From the NCBI GenBank assembly GCA_003533785.1, contig DQCR01000050.1, forward strand, positions 1 through 64,000: a stretch of DNA of 64,000 nt. Reading direction: 5' to 3'. The stretch comes from Flavobacteriaceae bacterium (GTDB taxonomy: Bacteria; Bacteroidota; Bacteroidia; Flavobacteriales; Flavobacteriaceae). The notes beneath the pieces are model-generated. The model made no database searches and was not told the origin of the DNA. It saw only the letters and a program-made list of their open reading frames with translations. The position numbers and the translations under genes were made by a program. Position 1 is the stretch's first letter. Each line of letters starts with the position of its first letter. Positions 1 to 9,039 of this stretch are shown piece by piece.

Positions 1-5
1 TGGTT

Positions 6-13
6 TACTTTTG
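6..13 (+). promoter_or_regulatory. -7 promoter box, TACTTTTG
   Basis: Exact match to the Bacteroidetes -7 consensus TAnnTTTG. It ends only 4 nt before the ATG at 18, so the transcript would start at or next to the start codon. The -33 element lies outside the window. Confidence 0.55.
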
Positions 14-17
14 TAAA

Positions 18-1091
18 ATGCAACGATACTTATCTCCAATAGATATAGACAACTTTGTAAACGACAATCGTGCTATATTCCCTTTTACGGTTATGGGGCA
101 TAGTGTAGAGAAACGTCCCATTCATAGCCTACAGTTGGGCTCAGGGCCTAATAGGGTACTTTTATGGTCGCAAATGCACGGCAATGAAAGCTCCACCACA
201 CGCGCACTTCTTATTTTACTCTCTCGAATACGCCAAGGAGAAGAATTTCCTTTTTTAAAGGAGCTAAGTCTCTACATCATACCGCAGCTCAATCCTGATG
301 GTGCCATTCGCTTTCAAAGATTCAATGCCAATGGTGTGGATCTGAATCGAGATGCGCTTGCTATGACCCAACCTGAAAGCCAATTTTTAAAACAAGTTTA
401 CTCAACATTCAAACCTCATTTCGCTCTGAATTTACACGGACAGTGTACGATCTATGCTGCCGGTTACAATGGAAAGCCTGCTACCTTGTCTTTTTTGGCA
501 CCCGCTGCCGATTCAAATCGATCATGTCCCCCACAACGTTTAAAGGCGATGCAACTCATTGCTGCTATGCTAGAGGATTTAGAGGGTCTAGAGGGTGGAA
601 TTGGACGATACGATGATGCATTTAATGAGAATTGTGTGGGGGATAGCTTTATGTCTATGGGGACTCCAACGGTTTTATTTGAAGCGGGGCACTATCCCGA
701 AGATTATGAGCGGAATACAACCACAGAATGGACATACAAAGCTTTACTTGCTTGTTTTAACCACATTGCAGCAAAGGATTTTGAGTCCAAAAAAATCGAT
801 GATTACGAATTGATCCCAGAAAACCACAAGGACTTTGTTGATCTTCTAATTAGAGGGGTTACTATTGACTACAAAGGACAACTATTCAAAAATCAACAAC
901 TTGCTATCCTATACGAAGAGGAGCTGCGGGAGGGACGTCTTACTTTAATTCCAACCTTCCACAGCTTTGGCTCAAACCTAAGCCTACGCGCCCATGAATA
1001 TCCCGATCTGCCAACTCTCAAGACACCTATTTCCATCGAATTCCATAAAGGAAATGAAGTAGATTTTTTGGATAATATCACAATTCAATGA
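18..1091 (+). CDS. M14-like zinc carboxypeptidase / succinylglutamate desuccinylase-like protein
   Basis: A 357-residue protein with the M14 metallopeptidase signature. H54-x-x-E57 (in MHGNES) would bind zinc, followed by NPDG at 92-95 and GVDLNRD at 106-112, the substrate-binding Asn-Arg pair of the family. H140 in NLHGQ is the third zinc ligand and E222 in LFEAGH the likely catalytic glutamate. There is no signal peptide, so the protein is probably cytoplasmic. Carboxypeptidase or amidohydrolase (aspartoacylase-like) activity is likely, but the substrate cannot be read from the sequence. The ATG at 18 sits just behind a -7 box. It is followed by an Lrp-type regulator and ppc with their own promoter. 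Confidence 0.8.
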   Translation: MQRYLSPIDIDNFVNDNRAIFPFTVMGHSVEKRPIHSLQLGSGPNRVLLWSQMHGNESSTTRALLILLSRIRQGEEFPFLKELSLYIIPQLNPDGAIRFQRFNANGVDLNRDALAMTQPESQFLKQVYSTFKPHFALNLHGQCTIYAAGYNGKPATLSFLAPAADSNRSCPPQRLKAMQLIAAMLEDLEGLEGGIGRYDDAFNENCVGDSFMSMGTPTVLFEAGHYPEDYERNTTTEWTYKALLACFNHIAAKDFESKKIDDYELIPENHKDFVDLLIRGVTIDYKGQLFKNQQLAILYEEELREGRLTLIPTFHSFGSNLSLRAHEYPDLPTLKTPISIEFHKGNEVDFLDNITIQ

Positions 1092-1118
1092 AAATTTGAC
1101 AACAAATATTCATTTTCG

Positions 1119-1149
1119 TTGCGAAAAATTAATTTTATCTGCACTTTTG
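1119..1149 (+). promoter_or_regulatory. Candidate promoter of the lrp-ppc pair
   Basis: TTG at 1119-1121, a 20-nt spacer and CACTTTTG at 1142-1149, a one-base variant of TAnnTTTG. The ATG of the regulator follows 20 nt later. Confidence 0.45.
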
Positions 1150-1169
1150 TAAAATAAAAATTTGTAACT

Positions 1170-1652
1170 ATGAATGCAGTAAAGCTTGATGATGTTGATC
1201 ATCAAATCCTAGATATTTTAATTGAAAATACCAGAGTGCCTTTCACTGATATCTCCAAACGACTTCTAATTTCTGCAGGTACCGTGCATGTACGGGTAAA
1301 AAAAATGGAAGAAGCCGGCATTATCAAGGGCTCTTCTCTAAACCTTGATTATGTCAAGCTCGGCTACTCCTTTATTGCTTACGTTGGAATTTTTTTAGAC
1401 AAAACCAATCAAACTCAAAATGTCTTAGATGCACTTACAGCTATTCCATTTGTGACTGTAGCACATATTACTACTGGGAAATTTAATATCTTCTGTAAAG
1501 TGCGCGCAAGAGACACTTCGCATGCCAAAAGTATAATCTTTTCCATTGATGATGTGGAAGGTGTGGCGCGAACAGAAACAATGATTTCAATGGAAGAAAG
1601 CATCAATGATAAACGACGCTTGATGCACCACATTTTTAACGAATTAGACTAA
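1170..1652 (+). CDS. Lrp/AsnC family transcriptional regulator
   Basis: 160 residues, the normal Lrp/AsnC length. Residues 5-65 form the winged helix-turn-helix (DHQILDILIEN, then ISKRLLISAGTVHVRVKKMEEAGII). Residues 70-150 form the RAM ligand-binding domain (GYSFIAYVGIFL, VAHITTGKFNIFCKV). These proteins assemble as dimers to octamers and often sense amino acids. The gene ends 5 nt before ppc, so it is probably co-transcribed with it; regulation of ppc or of itself is possible but inferred. The inducer is unknown. Confidence 0.9.
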   Translation: MNAVKLDDVDHQILDILIENTRVPFTDISKRLLISAGTVHVRVKKMEEAGIIKGSSLNLDYVKLGYSFIAYVGIFLDKTNQTQNVLDALTAIPFVTVAHITTGKFNIFCKVRARDTSHAKSIIFSIDDVEGVARTETMISMEESINDKRRLMHHIFNELD

Positions 1653-1657
1653 CCTGA

Positions 1658-4246
1658 ATGGCTAGAATCCCCAAGATTGATCGCTTTAATGAGCGTGTTT
1701 TATCAAAATTTCAAATTTATAACAACCTTTTCCTCACCTTACCCTTTAAAAGCATCAAAAAGACGGGACTCTACCTGCCTCTTTTCGCCTCTCTTTGTAA
1801 GGAAGCCTATGCACAAAATAAATCTCCTAAGGAAATCGTTCGTCAATTCTTTACTCAATATCTCCCGAAATTAACGCCCGTAGAACAGAATGATTTATTG
1901 TTTCAATTCATTCAATATATAGAGCGTCAAGTTGTTCTCTTTGATGCTATTGAAGATGCTGGATTTGCTTATGTAAATAATATGCACGGACGAGGAACGA
2001 TTCGGAATATAAAAGAAGAAGCTGCATCCAAACAAAAGCAAGAAGCATTAATGGAGTACCTTAATCGTTTCCGTGTGCGAATTGTCCTCACCGCACATCC
2101 CACTCAATTCTATCCTGGTAGTGTTTTGGGAATCATCAATGAACTCTCATCAGCAATTCAAGAAGATGATTTGAGTCGGATAAAAATTCTATTATCGCAG
2201 CTTGGAAAAACACGATTCTATAATAAACAAAAGCCCTCTCCATTAGACGAAGCGGTGAGTCTAATTTGGTATTTAGAGAATGTATTTTATCATTCAGCAA
2301 GCACAATATACAATTATCTTGATAAGAATATTTTTGAAAGTCAGCCCATTGAAAATTCTATTTTTGATTTTGGCTTTTGGCCGGGAGGTGACCGTGATGG
2401 TAATCCCTACGTAACTCCTGATATTACTCGAAAAACAGCTCATGCCTTACGATTTTCCATATTGCGAAATTACTATCGTGATCTCCGTAAACTCAAAAGA
2501 AAAATAACTTTCGACGGAGTGGATGAAACCTTAAGTCGTTTAACAGATTCACTTTTGGAGGAACTGTTCTATCCCAAACAAAATCCAGTGGTCACCTCCG
2601 ATGGGTTATTATCAGATTTAACCAAGGTACATAATATTCTCATTCAGGACCACAATGGCATCTACGAAGCTGAGGTAGCTGATATGATCAACAAAATAAA
2701 ATTGTTTGGTTTTCACTTTGCCAGCTTGGACATCCGACAAGACTCACGAGTGCACAACGAAGTATTCAATACATTATTAACGCATAAAGCAGCAGCAAAA
2801 CACATCGCCAATTATCCTGCAGACTATGCTAGCCTTCAGGCCGATAAACGACATGAGGCCTTATTGAAAATACAAGGTGATTATCCTATTCATATACTTG
2901 ACTCAAACAGCATTGCCTACCAGACTCTTGAAAGTATTCATGCTATGAAATTTATCCAAGCTAAAAATGGGGAAAGGGGATGCAATCGCTATATCATAAG
3001 TAATTGTCAATCGGTAGAAAATGTTCTTCAGCTTTTTGCTTTTTTTCGACTTTGTAAATGGGAGCAACCATCAGTGGACATTATACCTCTTTTTGAAACG
3101 ATCCCTGATCTGGAAGCCGCTGAAACCGTAATGCGTACCCTTTATAAAAATCCGGAATATCGCTCCCACTTAAAACGAAGAGGAAACAAGCAAACCATTA
3201 TGTTGGGCTTTTCAGACGGAACCAAAGATGGCGGTTATTTTATGGCCAATTGGAGCATCTACAAAGCCAAAGAAATACTCAGTGAACTCTCAAAAGAATT
3301 TGATTTAAAGGTTGCATTTTTTGATGGCCGTGGTGGTCCTCCAGCGCGCGGAGGTGGTAACACCCATCAATTTTATGCTTCGATGGGGAGTCGTATTCAA
3401 TCCGATGATATTCAATTGACAGTTCAGGGTCAGACGATTAGTTCAAATTTTGGAACATTAGATTCCTGTCAATTTAATTTAGAACAGCTCTTAAGTTCTG
3501 GAATTGAAAATCAAGTGTTTTCTCCCGAGCAAAACAGCCTTACTGATGCCGACCGTTCCACCCTTCAACAATTGGCCGAAACGGGCTACACAGCCTACCA
3601 GGAGTTTAAAGCACACCCTGAATTTGTTTCCTATTTGGAACAAATGACGACCTTACCTTATTATGCTAAAACAAATATTGGATCACGACCTGCCAAGCGA
3701 GGTAAAAGTGATGCTTTGGTCTTTGAAGATCTCCGAGCCATCCCATTTGTTGGGGGCTGGAGTCAATCCAAACAAAATGTACCTGGCTTTTATGGGGTAG
3801 GTACAGCTTTGAAAGAATTAAAATCTTCCAACCAATTTGATCGTGCTGTACGGCTTTATCAAAACTCATTGTTTTTCCGGACATTGATTGCCAATAGTAT
3901 GATGAGCATGACCAAATCGTTTTTCCAATTGACTGCATATATGGCAGAAGACAAACAGTTTGGCGCGTTTTGGACATTGATACACGACGAATTTTTATTA
4001 ACGAAGAAGTTGGTGTTGGAACTCACTGGTATGGATTCCTTGATGGAAAATGAAAAAGCAGGGAAAGCCTCAATTAAATTACGTGAAGAAATTGTACAAC
4101 CCCTTTTAACAATCCAACAATTTGCTCTTCAACAAATTCAAGAAAACAAGGCTAATGGACTTAAAAACAAGGATATGCCCTTGTTTGAAAAAATGGTCAC
4201 CCGATCTTTATTTGGGAACATCAATGCGAGTAGAAATTCTGCCTAA
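1658..4246 (+). CDS. ppc: Phosphoenolpyruvate carboxylase
   Basis: Carboxylates PEP with bicarbonate to oxaloacetate, replenishing the TCA cycle. 862 residues, close to the usual 850-950. Visible motifs are the catalytic histidine loop VLTAHPTQ (H147), GFWPGGDRDGNP near 238, the glycine-rich FDGRGGPPARGGG near 553-565, and GQTISSNFG. The C-terminus reads RNSA where the classical enzyme ends QNTG; this tail lies at the active site, so the change is worth noting. The gene starts at ATG 1658, 5 nt after the Lrp-type gene, and ends 3 nt before the convergent aroB. Family assignment is secure; allosteric control is not readable. Confidence 0.97.
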   Translation: MARIPKIDRFNERVLSKFQIYNNLFLTLPFKSIKKTGLYLPLFASLCKEAYAQNKSPKEIVRQFFTQYLPKLTPVEQNDLLFQFIQYIERQVVLFDAIEDAGFAYVNNMHGRGTIRNIKEEAASKQKQEALMEYLNRFRVRIVLTAHPTQFYPGSVLGIINELSSAIQEDDLSRIKILLSQLGKTRFYNKQKPSPLDEAVSLIWYLENVFYHSASTIYNYLDKNIFESQPIENSIFDFGFWPGGDRDGNPYVTPDITRKTAHALRFSILRNYYRDLRKLKRKITFDGVDETLSRLTDSLLEELFYPKQNPVVTSDGLLSDLTKVHNILIQDHNGIYEAEVADMINKIKLFGFHFASLDIRQDSRVHNEVFNTLLTHKAAAKHIANYPADYASLQADKRHEALLKIQGDYPIHILDSNSIAYQTLESIHAMKFIQAKNGERGCNRYIISNCQSVENVLQLFAFFRLCKWEQPSVDIIPLFETIPDLEAAETVMRTLYKNPEYRSHLKRRGNKQTIMLGFSDGTKDGGYFMANWSIYKAKEILSELSKEFDLKVAFFDGRGGPPARGGGNTHQFYASMGSRIQSDDIQLTVQGQTISSNFGTLDSCQFNLEQLLSSGIENQVFSPEQNSLTDADRSTLQQLAETGYTAYQEFKAHPEFVSYLEQMTTLPYYAKTNIGSRPAKRGKSDALVFEDLRAIPFVGGWSQSKQNVPGFYGVGTALKELKSSNQFDRAVRLYQNSLFFRTLIANSMMSMTKSFFQLTAYMAEDKQFGAFWTLIHDEFLLTKKLVLELTGMDSLMENEKAGKASIKLREEIVQPLLTIQQFALQQIQENKANGLKNKDMPLFEKMVTRSLFGNINASRNSA

Positions 4247-4249
4247 ACG

Positions 4250-5326
4250 CTAATCGTGGTAAAATTTAAAGGCACTTTCAAACAGTTCTTTTGGAACTTG
4301 AATATCCAATACTGGCTTCCCTATGGCTTTTAAAAGCATGAAGTTAATCTTACCATGGCTGTTCTTTTTGTCGAAGATTAATAATTCCAGAATTTTAGCT
4401 TGGGCTTCCAAAGTGAAATTTTCTTTGCTGAATATGGAAAGAAAAACAGTTTTTATTTCTTCAGCTTCTTGAAGTGGCATTCCACATAAAATAGTAGAAA
4501 GATAAGCTTCCAAGATCATTCCAACCGCGATGGCTTCTCCGTGAAGTAGGCTTTTTTGGTCAGGGCTTTCCAATGCATAGGACTCAACAGCATGTCCCAG
4601 TGTGTGGCCAAAATTCAAAACCTTTCGCCAACCCTGCTCATTAGGATCTTTTTTAACGACCTCGTTTTTTATACCAACCGAATGATAAATACTCTCCAAT
4701 AGTGAATCATAGTGGGCCTGATCAAAAAAAGATAGTTTTTTCCAGTAGGAAGGATCTGCAATGAGACCGTGCTTTAACATTTCAGCATACCCACTTCTAA
4801 ATTGCTCTTCTGAAAGGGTAGCCAAAAACCGATTGTTAATCCACACCATCTGGGGTTGTTGAATTACTCCAATCTGATTTTTTAAGACTCCAAGGTCTAC
4901 TCCTGTTTTTCCTCCTACGGAAGCATCCACCATGGCAAGCAATGACGTTGGAATGTTGATAAAGTCGATACCTCGTTTGAAAGTAGAAGCAACAAAACCA
5001 CCCAAATCAGTAACAACACCCCCGCCAAGATTGATTAGTATACTTCTTCGATCTGCTCCATTTTCTGAGAGCGTTTGCCAAACCCGTAAACAGGTTTTAA
5101 TATTCTTGTGTTCTTCCCCAGCTTCTATTTCAATAATCGTTACAGACAAGTCAGTTACAAGTTCATTCAATAAGTAAGGCAAACAGTGCTTGTGGGTATT
5201 GGTGTCTACTAAAAGGAAGATAGAGGAATAGTCATTTTGTTGAAGCAATGATTTTAGGTATTCTATTCCACCGTCTCCAAAGACGACATCGTGATAAAGA
5301 GAAGGGATGGGAGTGAATATTGTCAT
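4250..5326 (-). CDS. aroB: 3-Dehydroquinate synthase
   Basis: Second step of the shikimate pathway: DAHP to 3-dehydroquinate, using NAD and a divalent metal. 358 residues, normal for AroB. The NAD-binding stretch GGGVVTDLGGFVAS lies at 101-114, followed by INIPTSLLAMVDASVGGKTGV (124-143). Metal-binding residues appear in GYAEMLKHG, NFGHTLGHAVE and LLHGEAIAVGM. Transcribed convergently to ppc and divergently from proline dehydrogenase; a -7 box lies 6 nt upstream of the ATG. The other shikimate gene in this window, aroC, is 36 kb away, so the pathway is not clustered. Confidence 0.97.
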   Translation of the reverse strand: MTIFTPIPSLYHDVVFGDGGIEYLKSLLQQNDYSSIFLLVDTNTHKHCLPYLLNELVTDLSVTIIEIEAGEEHKNIKTCLRVWQTLSENGADRRSILINLGGGVVTDLGGFVASTFKRGIDFINIPTSLLAMVDASVGGKTGVDLGVLKNQIGVIQQPQMVWINNRFLATLSEEQFRSGYAEMLKHGLIADPSYWKKLSFFDQAHYDSLLESIYHSVGIKNEVVKKDPNEQGWRKVLNFGHTLGHAVESYALESPDQKSLLHGEAIAVGMILEAYLSTILCGMPLQEAEEIKTVFLSIFSKENFTLEAQAKILELLIFDKKNSHGKINFMLLKAIGKPVLDIQVPKELFESAFKFYHD

Positions 5327-5332
5327 GAATTA

Positions 5333-5340
5333 CAAAAGTA
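5333..5340 (-). promoter_or_regulatory. -7 promoter box of aroB, TACTTTTG
   Basis: Exact TAnnTTTG on the minus strand, ending 6 nt before the aroB ATG. The mRNA leader would be very short or absent. Confidence 0.55.
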
Positions 5341-5491
5341 GCAGTTTCCGTAATATCTACGGTCATTTTTTGCCAAAGGGTCTGAAAGAGAAAAATTCAC
5401 AGAATAGAGAAGTGTTTTTTATTTCAATACAGGAAAATATGATTAGGTTTTTTACCTTGCTTATGAAAGTAACGATGTTTTGAATGGATTC

Positions 5492-6670
5492 ATGAAAGTA
5501 GATTTTTTTGAAAATACTCAGATCGCATTTCGCCTCAAGTCAACCCTTGAACTGAAGAAAGCCTATTGGTTATTTAAGCTAATACAATACAGGTTTTTAG
5601 TAGGCCTTGGGAAGGTAGCTATTCAAGCAGCACTTAATTTGCGTTTGCCCGTTGAAGGGCTTATTAAAGCTACCGTATTTAATCAATTTTGTTCTGGAAC
5701 TTCTGCAATGGGCTCACAAAAAGTCGTTGCTCGTTTGGGTAATTTGAATATTGCTTCAGTATTGGCTTATTCGGTAGAGGGATTGACCTCTGAAGCGGGT
5801 TTTGATGAATCTTTAAAGAAAACTTTGGAAACGTTAGAAGTCCAAGCGAACAATCCAAACCACCCATATGGGGTATTCAAACCAACGGCAATTGGTGCTT
5901 TTTTACTTTTTCAAAAAGTATCGGAGGGTGCAAAGCTCACCGTTCAAGAAACGTCTGCTTGGCACCGCGTGAGGGATCGCTTTTCTTCACTATGTGAGCA
6001 CGCTATCGAATGGAAAATACGTCTTTTTATCGATGCCGAGGAGAGTTGGATCCAACCGGCAATTGACAAACTTGCCGAAACGGCGATGTTACAATACAAT
6101 AAAAATGAGCTTTGGATCGTCACAACCGTTCAAATGTATCGTCATGATCGTTTGGCCTATTTAAACTCTTTAGTCAAGAAAGGAAAAAAAGAAGGATTTC
6201 ACGTTGGGGTCAAATTAGTGCGGGGTGCTTACATTGAAAAAGAGACTCTGCGTTCTCAAAAAATGAAGTATCCCAACCCTCTTTGTATCTCCAAAACAGC
6301 CACTGATAAAAACTTCGATGCTGGTGTTGCCTTTTTAATTGATCACCTAGAACACTGTACCTTATTTATGGGTAGTCATAACGAAAAAAGTATTACCACA
6401 TTGATAGAATTGTTACAGCGCAAGAAAATTTCCAGCAACCATCCAAATGTTTGGTTTGGCCAATTGTATGGGATGAGTGACCATTTGTCTTTTAATTTAG
6501 CCGAAGCAGGTTATAATGTAGCCAAGTATATACCTTTCGGCCCCGTTAGAGAAGTGATGCCTTATTTGATACGAAGGGCAGAAGAAAACACCTCAGTAGC
6601 TGGACAGTCTTCTCGCGAATTGGAATTGATTTCAAAAGAGTTAAAGCGTCGTCAATCTAAGGTTGTTTGA
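5492..6670 (+). CDS. Proline dehydrogenase (monofunctional)
   Basis: FAD-dependent oxidation of proline to pyrroline-5-carboxylate, the first step of proline use. 392 residues from ATG 5492; an in-frame TTG at 5480 would add four residues but ATG is preferred because flavobacterial relatives begin similarly (FENTQIAF near the N-terminus). The PRODH barrel is shown by VKLVRGAYIEKE, MGSHNEKS, GQLYGMSDHLSFNLAEAG and the C-terminal PYLIRRAEENTS, which carries the paired arginines that hold the proline carboxylate. There is no P5C dehydrogenase domain, so a separate enzyme must do the second step. Its 3' end overlaps the opposing gene by 14 nt. Confidence 0.93.
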   Translation: MKVDFFENTQIAFRLKSTLELKKAYWLFKLIQYRFLVGLGKVAIQAALNLRLPVEGLIKATVFNQFCSGTSAMGSQKVVARLGNLNIASVLAYSVEGLTSEAGFDESLKKTLETLEVQANNPNHPYGVFKPTAIGAFLLFQKVSEGAKLTVQETSAWHRVRDRFSSLCEHAIEWKIRLFIDAEESWIQPAIDKLAETAMLQYNKNELWIVTTVQMYRHDRLAYLNSLVKKGKKEGFHVGVKLVRGAYIEKETLRSQKMKYPNPLCISKTATDKNFDAGVAFLIDHLEHCTLFMGSHNEKSITTLIELLQRKKISSNHPNVWFGQLYGMSDHLSFNLAEAGYNVAKYIPFGPVREVMPYLIRRAEENTSVAGQSSRELELISKELKRRQSKVV

Positions 6671-7022
6671 GCTCCAATATCGTGACGTATTTCTCGCAAT
6701 TTTCGACCTCCAGTATAAAGATTTTATCGAGATAGTTACTTTGCAATCGATAGGTTTTGCAGTTGTCACGCTGAGTATCACTATTGGCAAAATCTACCTT
6801 TGCACGTTCTAGCATTGTATTGAAAAGGACTGAATCAAAGGGCTGAATCTCAAACTCAACCGAAGATGCTATTCGTACTTGTTTTTTCTGTAAGTCACCA
6901 ATCACTCTAGCATTGGGACCGTAATTGCAAGTTGTTTTTTTTCCGCTAAAAACAAAACTGACGATCACCAATCCCAAAGAAAGTCCTACCAAATAATAAC
7001 CGATGCGATAGAGAAGTTTCAT
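6657..7022 (-). CDS. Small membrane-anchored protein, DUF4258-like
   Basis: 121 residues. A hydrophobic helix at about 5-26 (IGYYLVGLSLGLVIVSFVF) anchors a soluble, mostly beta domain rich in charged residues, with three cysteines. It resembles small proteins found beside tsaE and annotated as DUF4258 in flavobacteria; that label is from memory and uncertain. The ATG overlaps the tsaE stop region by 4 nt, so the two are translationally coupled. Function unknown. Confidence 0.7.
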   Translation of the reverse strand: MKLLYRIGYYLVGLSLGLVIVSFVFSGKKTTCNYGPNARVIGDLQKKQVRIASSVEFEIQPFDSVLFNTMLERAKVDFANSDTQRDNCKTYRLQSNYLDKIFILEVENCEKYVTILELKQP

Positions 7023-7429
7023 TTGTCTAAGGTTAATTTACGAGATTCTTGTCCTAGGATTTCAATCCTAATTTCATGAACCGAAGCAGGCAGTAATGTT
7101 CGAATCATATCGGGCCATTCGATGAGGCAACGATGCCCAGAGTCTAAATATTCCTCTATTCCGATGTCAAAGGCTTCATCGATAGAATTGAGTCGGTAAA
7201 AATCGAAGTGGAACAGTAGTTGGTCCTGAAGGGTCTTATACGTGTTCACCAAAGAGAAGGTAGGACTGGATACAGAATCCCTAACCCCGATCGTCTCACA
7301 CAGCGCTTTAATCAGGGTAGTCTTTCCAGCACCCATAGGAGCATTGAATAGTAACACAGGCACTTCGCAATGATCCAAAATAATCTTTGAAACCTGATCT
7401 AACTCCGTAAGTGAATATTCTATTTCCAT
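7019..7429 (-). CDS. tsaE: tRNA t6A biosynthesis ATPase TsaE
   Basis: ATPase subunit of the TsaB-TsaD-TsaE machine that installs threonylcarbamoyl on A37 of ANN-decoding tRNAs. 136 residues, a little shorter than average. Walker A GAGKTT at 33-38, the switch-like SSPTFSLVNTY, and FHFDFYRLNSIDE followed by IEWPD are all typical. It follows porX with a 9-nt gap and overlaps the small membrane protein. A TsaC/YciO-family gene lies elsewhere in the window at 60742-61362. Confidence 0.95.
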   Translation of the reverse strand: MEIEYSLTELDQVSKIILDHCEVPVLLFNAPMGAGKTTLIKALCETIGVRDSVSSPTFSLVNTYKTLQDQLLFHFDFYRLNSIDEAFDIGIEEYLDSGHRCLIEWPDMIRTLLPASVHEIRIEILGQESRKLTLDK

Positions 7430-7438
7430 GAGTCAAAT

Positions 7439-8995
7439 TTACTGGCTTTTGGGGCTCATCACAACAAATGGAATAATCATCTCTTCCATTGAGATTCCAC
7501 CATGTTGGAAACTGTTTTGAAAAAGTTTGGCGAAATGATTGTAATTCTTTGGATAGACAAAATAGTTGTCCTCCTTGGCAAAAACAAATTGACTGTTAAG
7601 TGCTAAGCGTGGGAGTTGCATTTCTTCTGGTGCCTGACAGGCCATCACATCTTTTGATTCATACGTAAGATCTCGTCCTGTTTTATATCGTAGGTTTTGG
7701 CTGGTTTCACGATCTCCAATCAAACTAGAAGGGCTACCAACATTAACTGTTCCGTGGTCAGTGGTCAACAACAAATTGAATTTATGAGACGCTGCTTTTT
7801 GAATGATCTCCAATAAGGGAGAGTTGGCAAACCACGACTTAGTTAGAGATCGATAGGCTTTGTTGTCCGCGGCCAATTCTTTAATAATTTCCATTTCTGT
7901 TTTAGCATGCGAGATCATGTCAACAAAGTTGTAGACGATGACAGTGAGTTGCTCTTGGGTGTGATTTTGAAATGTTTTTACAAGTTGCTTCCCTTCTGAG
8001 AGATTGCGTATTTTATGATAACTCCACGCGAGGGCTATGTTCTTTCTTTGAAGTTGCGCTTTTAAAAACTCTTTTTCGTATAAGTTCTTACCTCCCTCAT
8101 CCGTGTCATTTCGCCACCATTCTGGGTGGGTTTTGGACATTTCCAAAGGGGTAAGCCCCGAAAAAATTGCATTGCGGGCATATTGAGTAGCTGTTGGGAT
8201 AATACTGAAGTACTTTTTCTCTTCGGTTAGTGCGTAATAATCCCCAATATGTTGAGCAATACCTTTCCACTGATCCCAGCGTAGATTATCGATAACAATT
8301 AAAAGGGTAGGTTGTTTTGATTTCAACCTTGGAAATACTTCCCGATCTAAGAGGTTATGAGAAAGCGTAGGGGCCGGAAGTGTTTTTTTCAACCAGTCTT
8401 CATAATTGTGTTCTATGAATTTGGCAAACAACTGATTGGCTTCTTTCATCTGCATTTCGAAAATTTCAAACATGCTTGGATCTTCAAGTTGCTCGAGTTC
8501 CTGCTCCCAAAAAACCATTTTTTCATAAAAATCAGCCCATTCGTTGTGGGTATGCAGTTCATTAAGGGTTAAGGCTATTTTCCGAAATTCTTGTTGGTAA
8601 TTCTGAATGGTTTTCTCAGCAACAAGATTTTTGTGCTGCAATAGTTTTTTTAAGCACAAAAGAATTTGATTGGGATTGACAGGTTTGATGAGATAGTCAG
8701 ATATTTTTGAGCCAATAGCTTCTTCCATGATATGTTCCTCTTCATTCTTGGTAATCATCACCACTGGAACATGAGGTATGATTTGCTTGAGTTGACCTAG
8801 GGTTTCTAGGCCGTTGAGACCAGGCATGTTTTCATCCAATAAAACCACTTCAAACGATTGTTCTTGAACTCGAATTAATGCCTCTTGACCATTGTTACAG
8901 GGATGGACTTTATACCCTTTGTTTTCAAGAAAAATGATATGCGGTTTAAGCAAATCAATCTCGTCATCCACCCAGAGGATATCAATTGTAGACAT
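7439..8995 (-). CDS. porX: PorX: response regulator with PglZ/alkaline-phosphatase-like effector domain
   Basis: Two-component regulator of the type IX secretion system. Residues 1-125 are a receiver domain: acidic pair D10-D11, phosphoacceptor D54 in VVLLDENMPG, and the conserved K in YLIKPVN. A helical linker spans about 125-215. The PglZ domain from about 225 to 518 shows metal and nucleophile motifs VIDNLRWDQW, IPTATQYARNAIFSG and LLTTDHGTVNVG. 518 residues matches known PorX. In characterised species it works with the kinase PorY and sigma factor SigP; neither is present here. The promoter of the divergent HD gene overlaps its first codons. Confidence 0.94.
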   Translation of the reverse strand: MSTIDILWVDDEIDLLKPHIIFLENKGYKVHPCNNGQEALIRVQEQSFEVVLLDENMPGLNGLETLGQLKQIIPHVPVVMITKNEEEHIMEEAIGSKISDYLIKPVNPNQILLCLKKLLQHKNLVAEKTIQNYQQEFRKIALTLNELHTHNEWADFYEKMVFWEQELEQLEDPSMFEIFEMQMKEANQLFAKFIEHNYEDWLKKTLPAPTLSHNLLDREVFPRLKSKQPTLLIVIDNLRWDQWKGIAQHIGDYYALTEEKKYFSIIPTATQYARNAIFSGLTPLEMSKTHPEWWRNDTDEGGKNLYEKEFLKAQLQRKNIALAWSYHKIRNLSEGKQLVKTFQNHTQEQLTVIVYNFVDMISHAKTEMEIIKELAADNKAYRSLTKSWFANSPLLEIIQKAASHKFNLLLTTDHGTVNVGSPSSLIGDRETSQNLRYKTGRDLTYESKDVMACQAPEEMQLPRLALNSQFVFAKEDNYFVYPKNYNHFAKLFQNSFQHGGISMEEMIIPFVVMSPKSQ

Positions 8996-9013
8996 AACTT
9001 TTCTTTATATTTG
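8986..9013 (+). promoter_or_regulatory. Promoter of the HD-lpxD-lpxC region
   Basis: TTG at 8986-8988, a 17-nt spacer and a perfect TATATTTG at 9006-9013. It overlaps the 5' end of divergent porX. The ATG follows 26 nt downstream. Confidence 0.6.
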
Positions 9014-9039
9014 CCTCAGAAAGCGATGGGCACTAGGCT

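Noticed and set aside
3666-3977. Minus-strand frame of 103 codons inside ppc
   Set aside because: Shadow of the conserved ppc C-terminal region; no recognisable domain.
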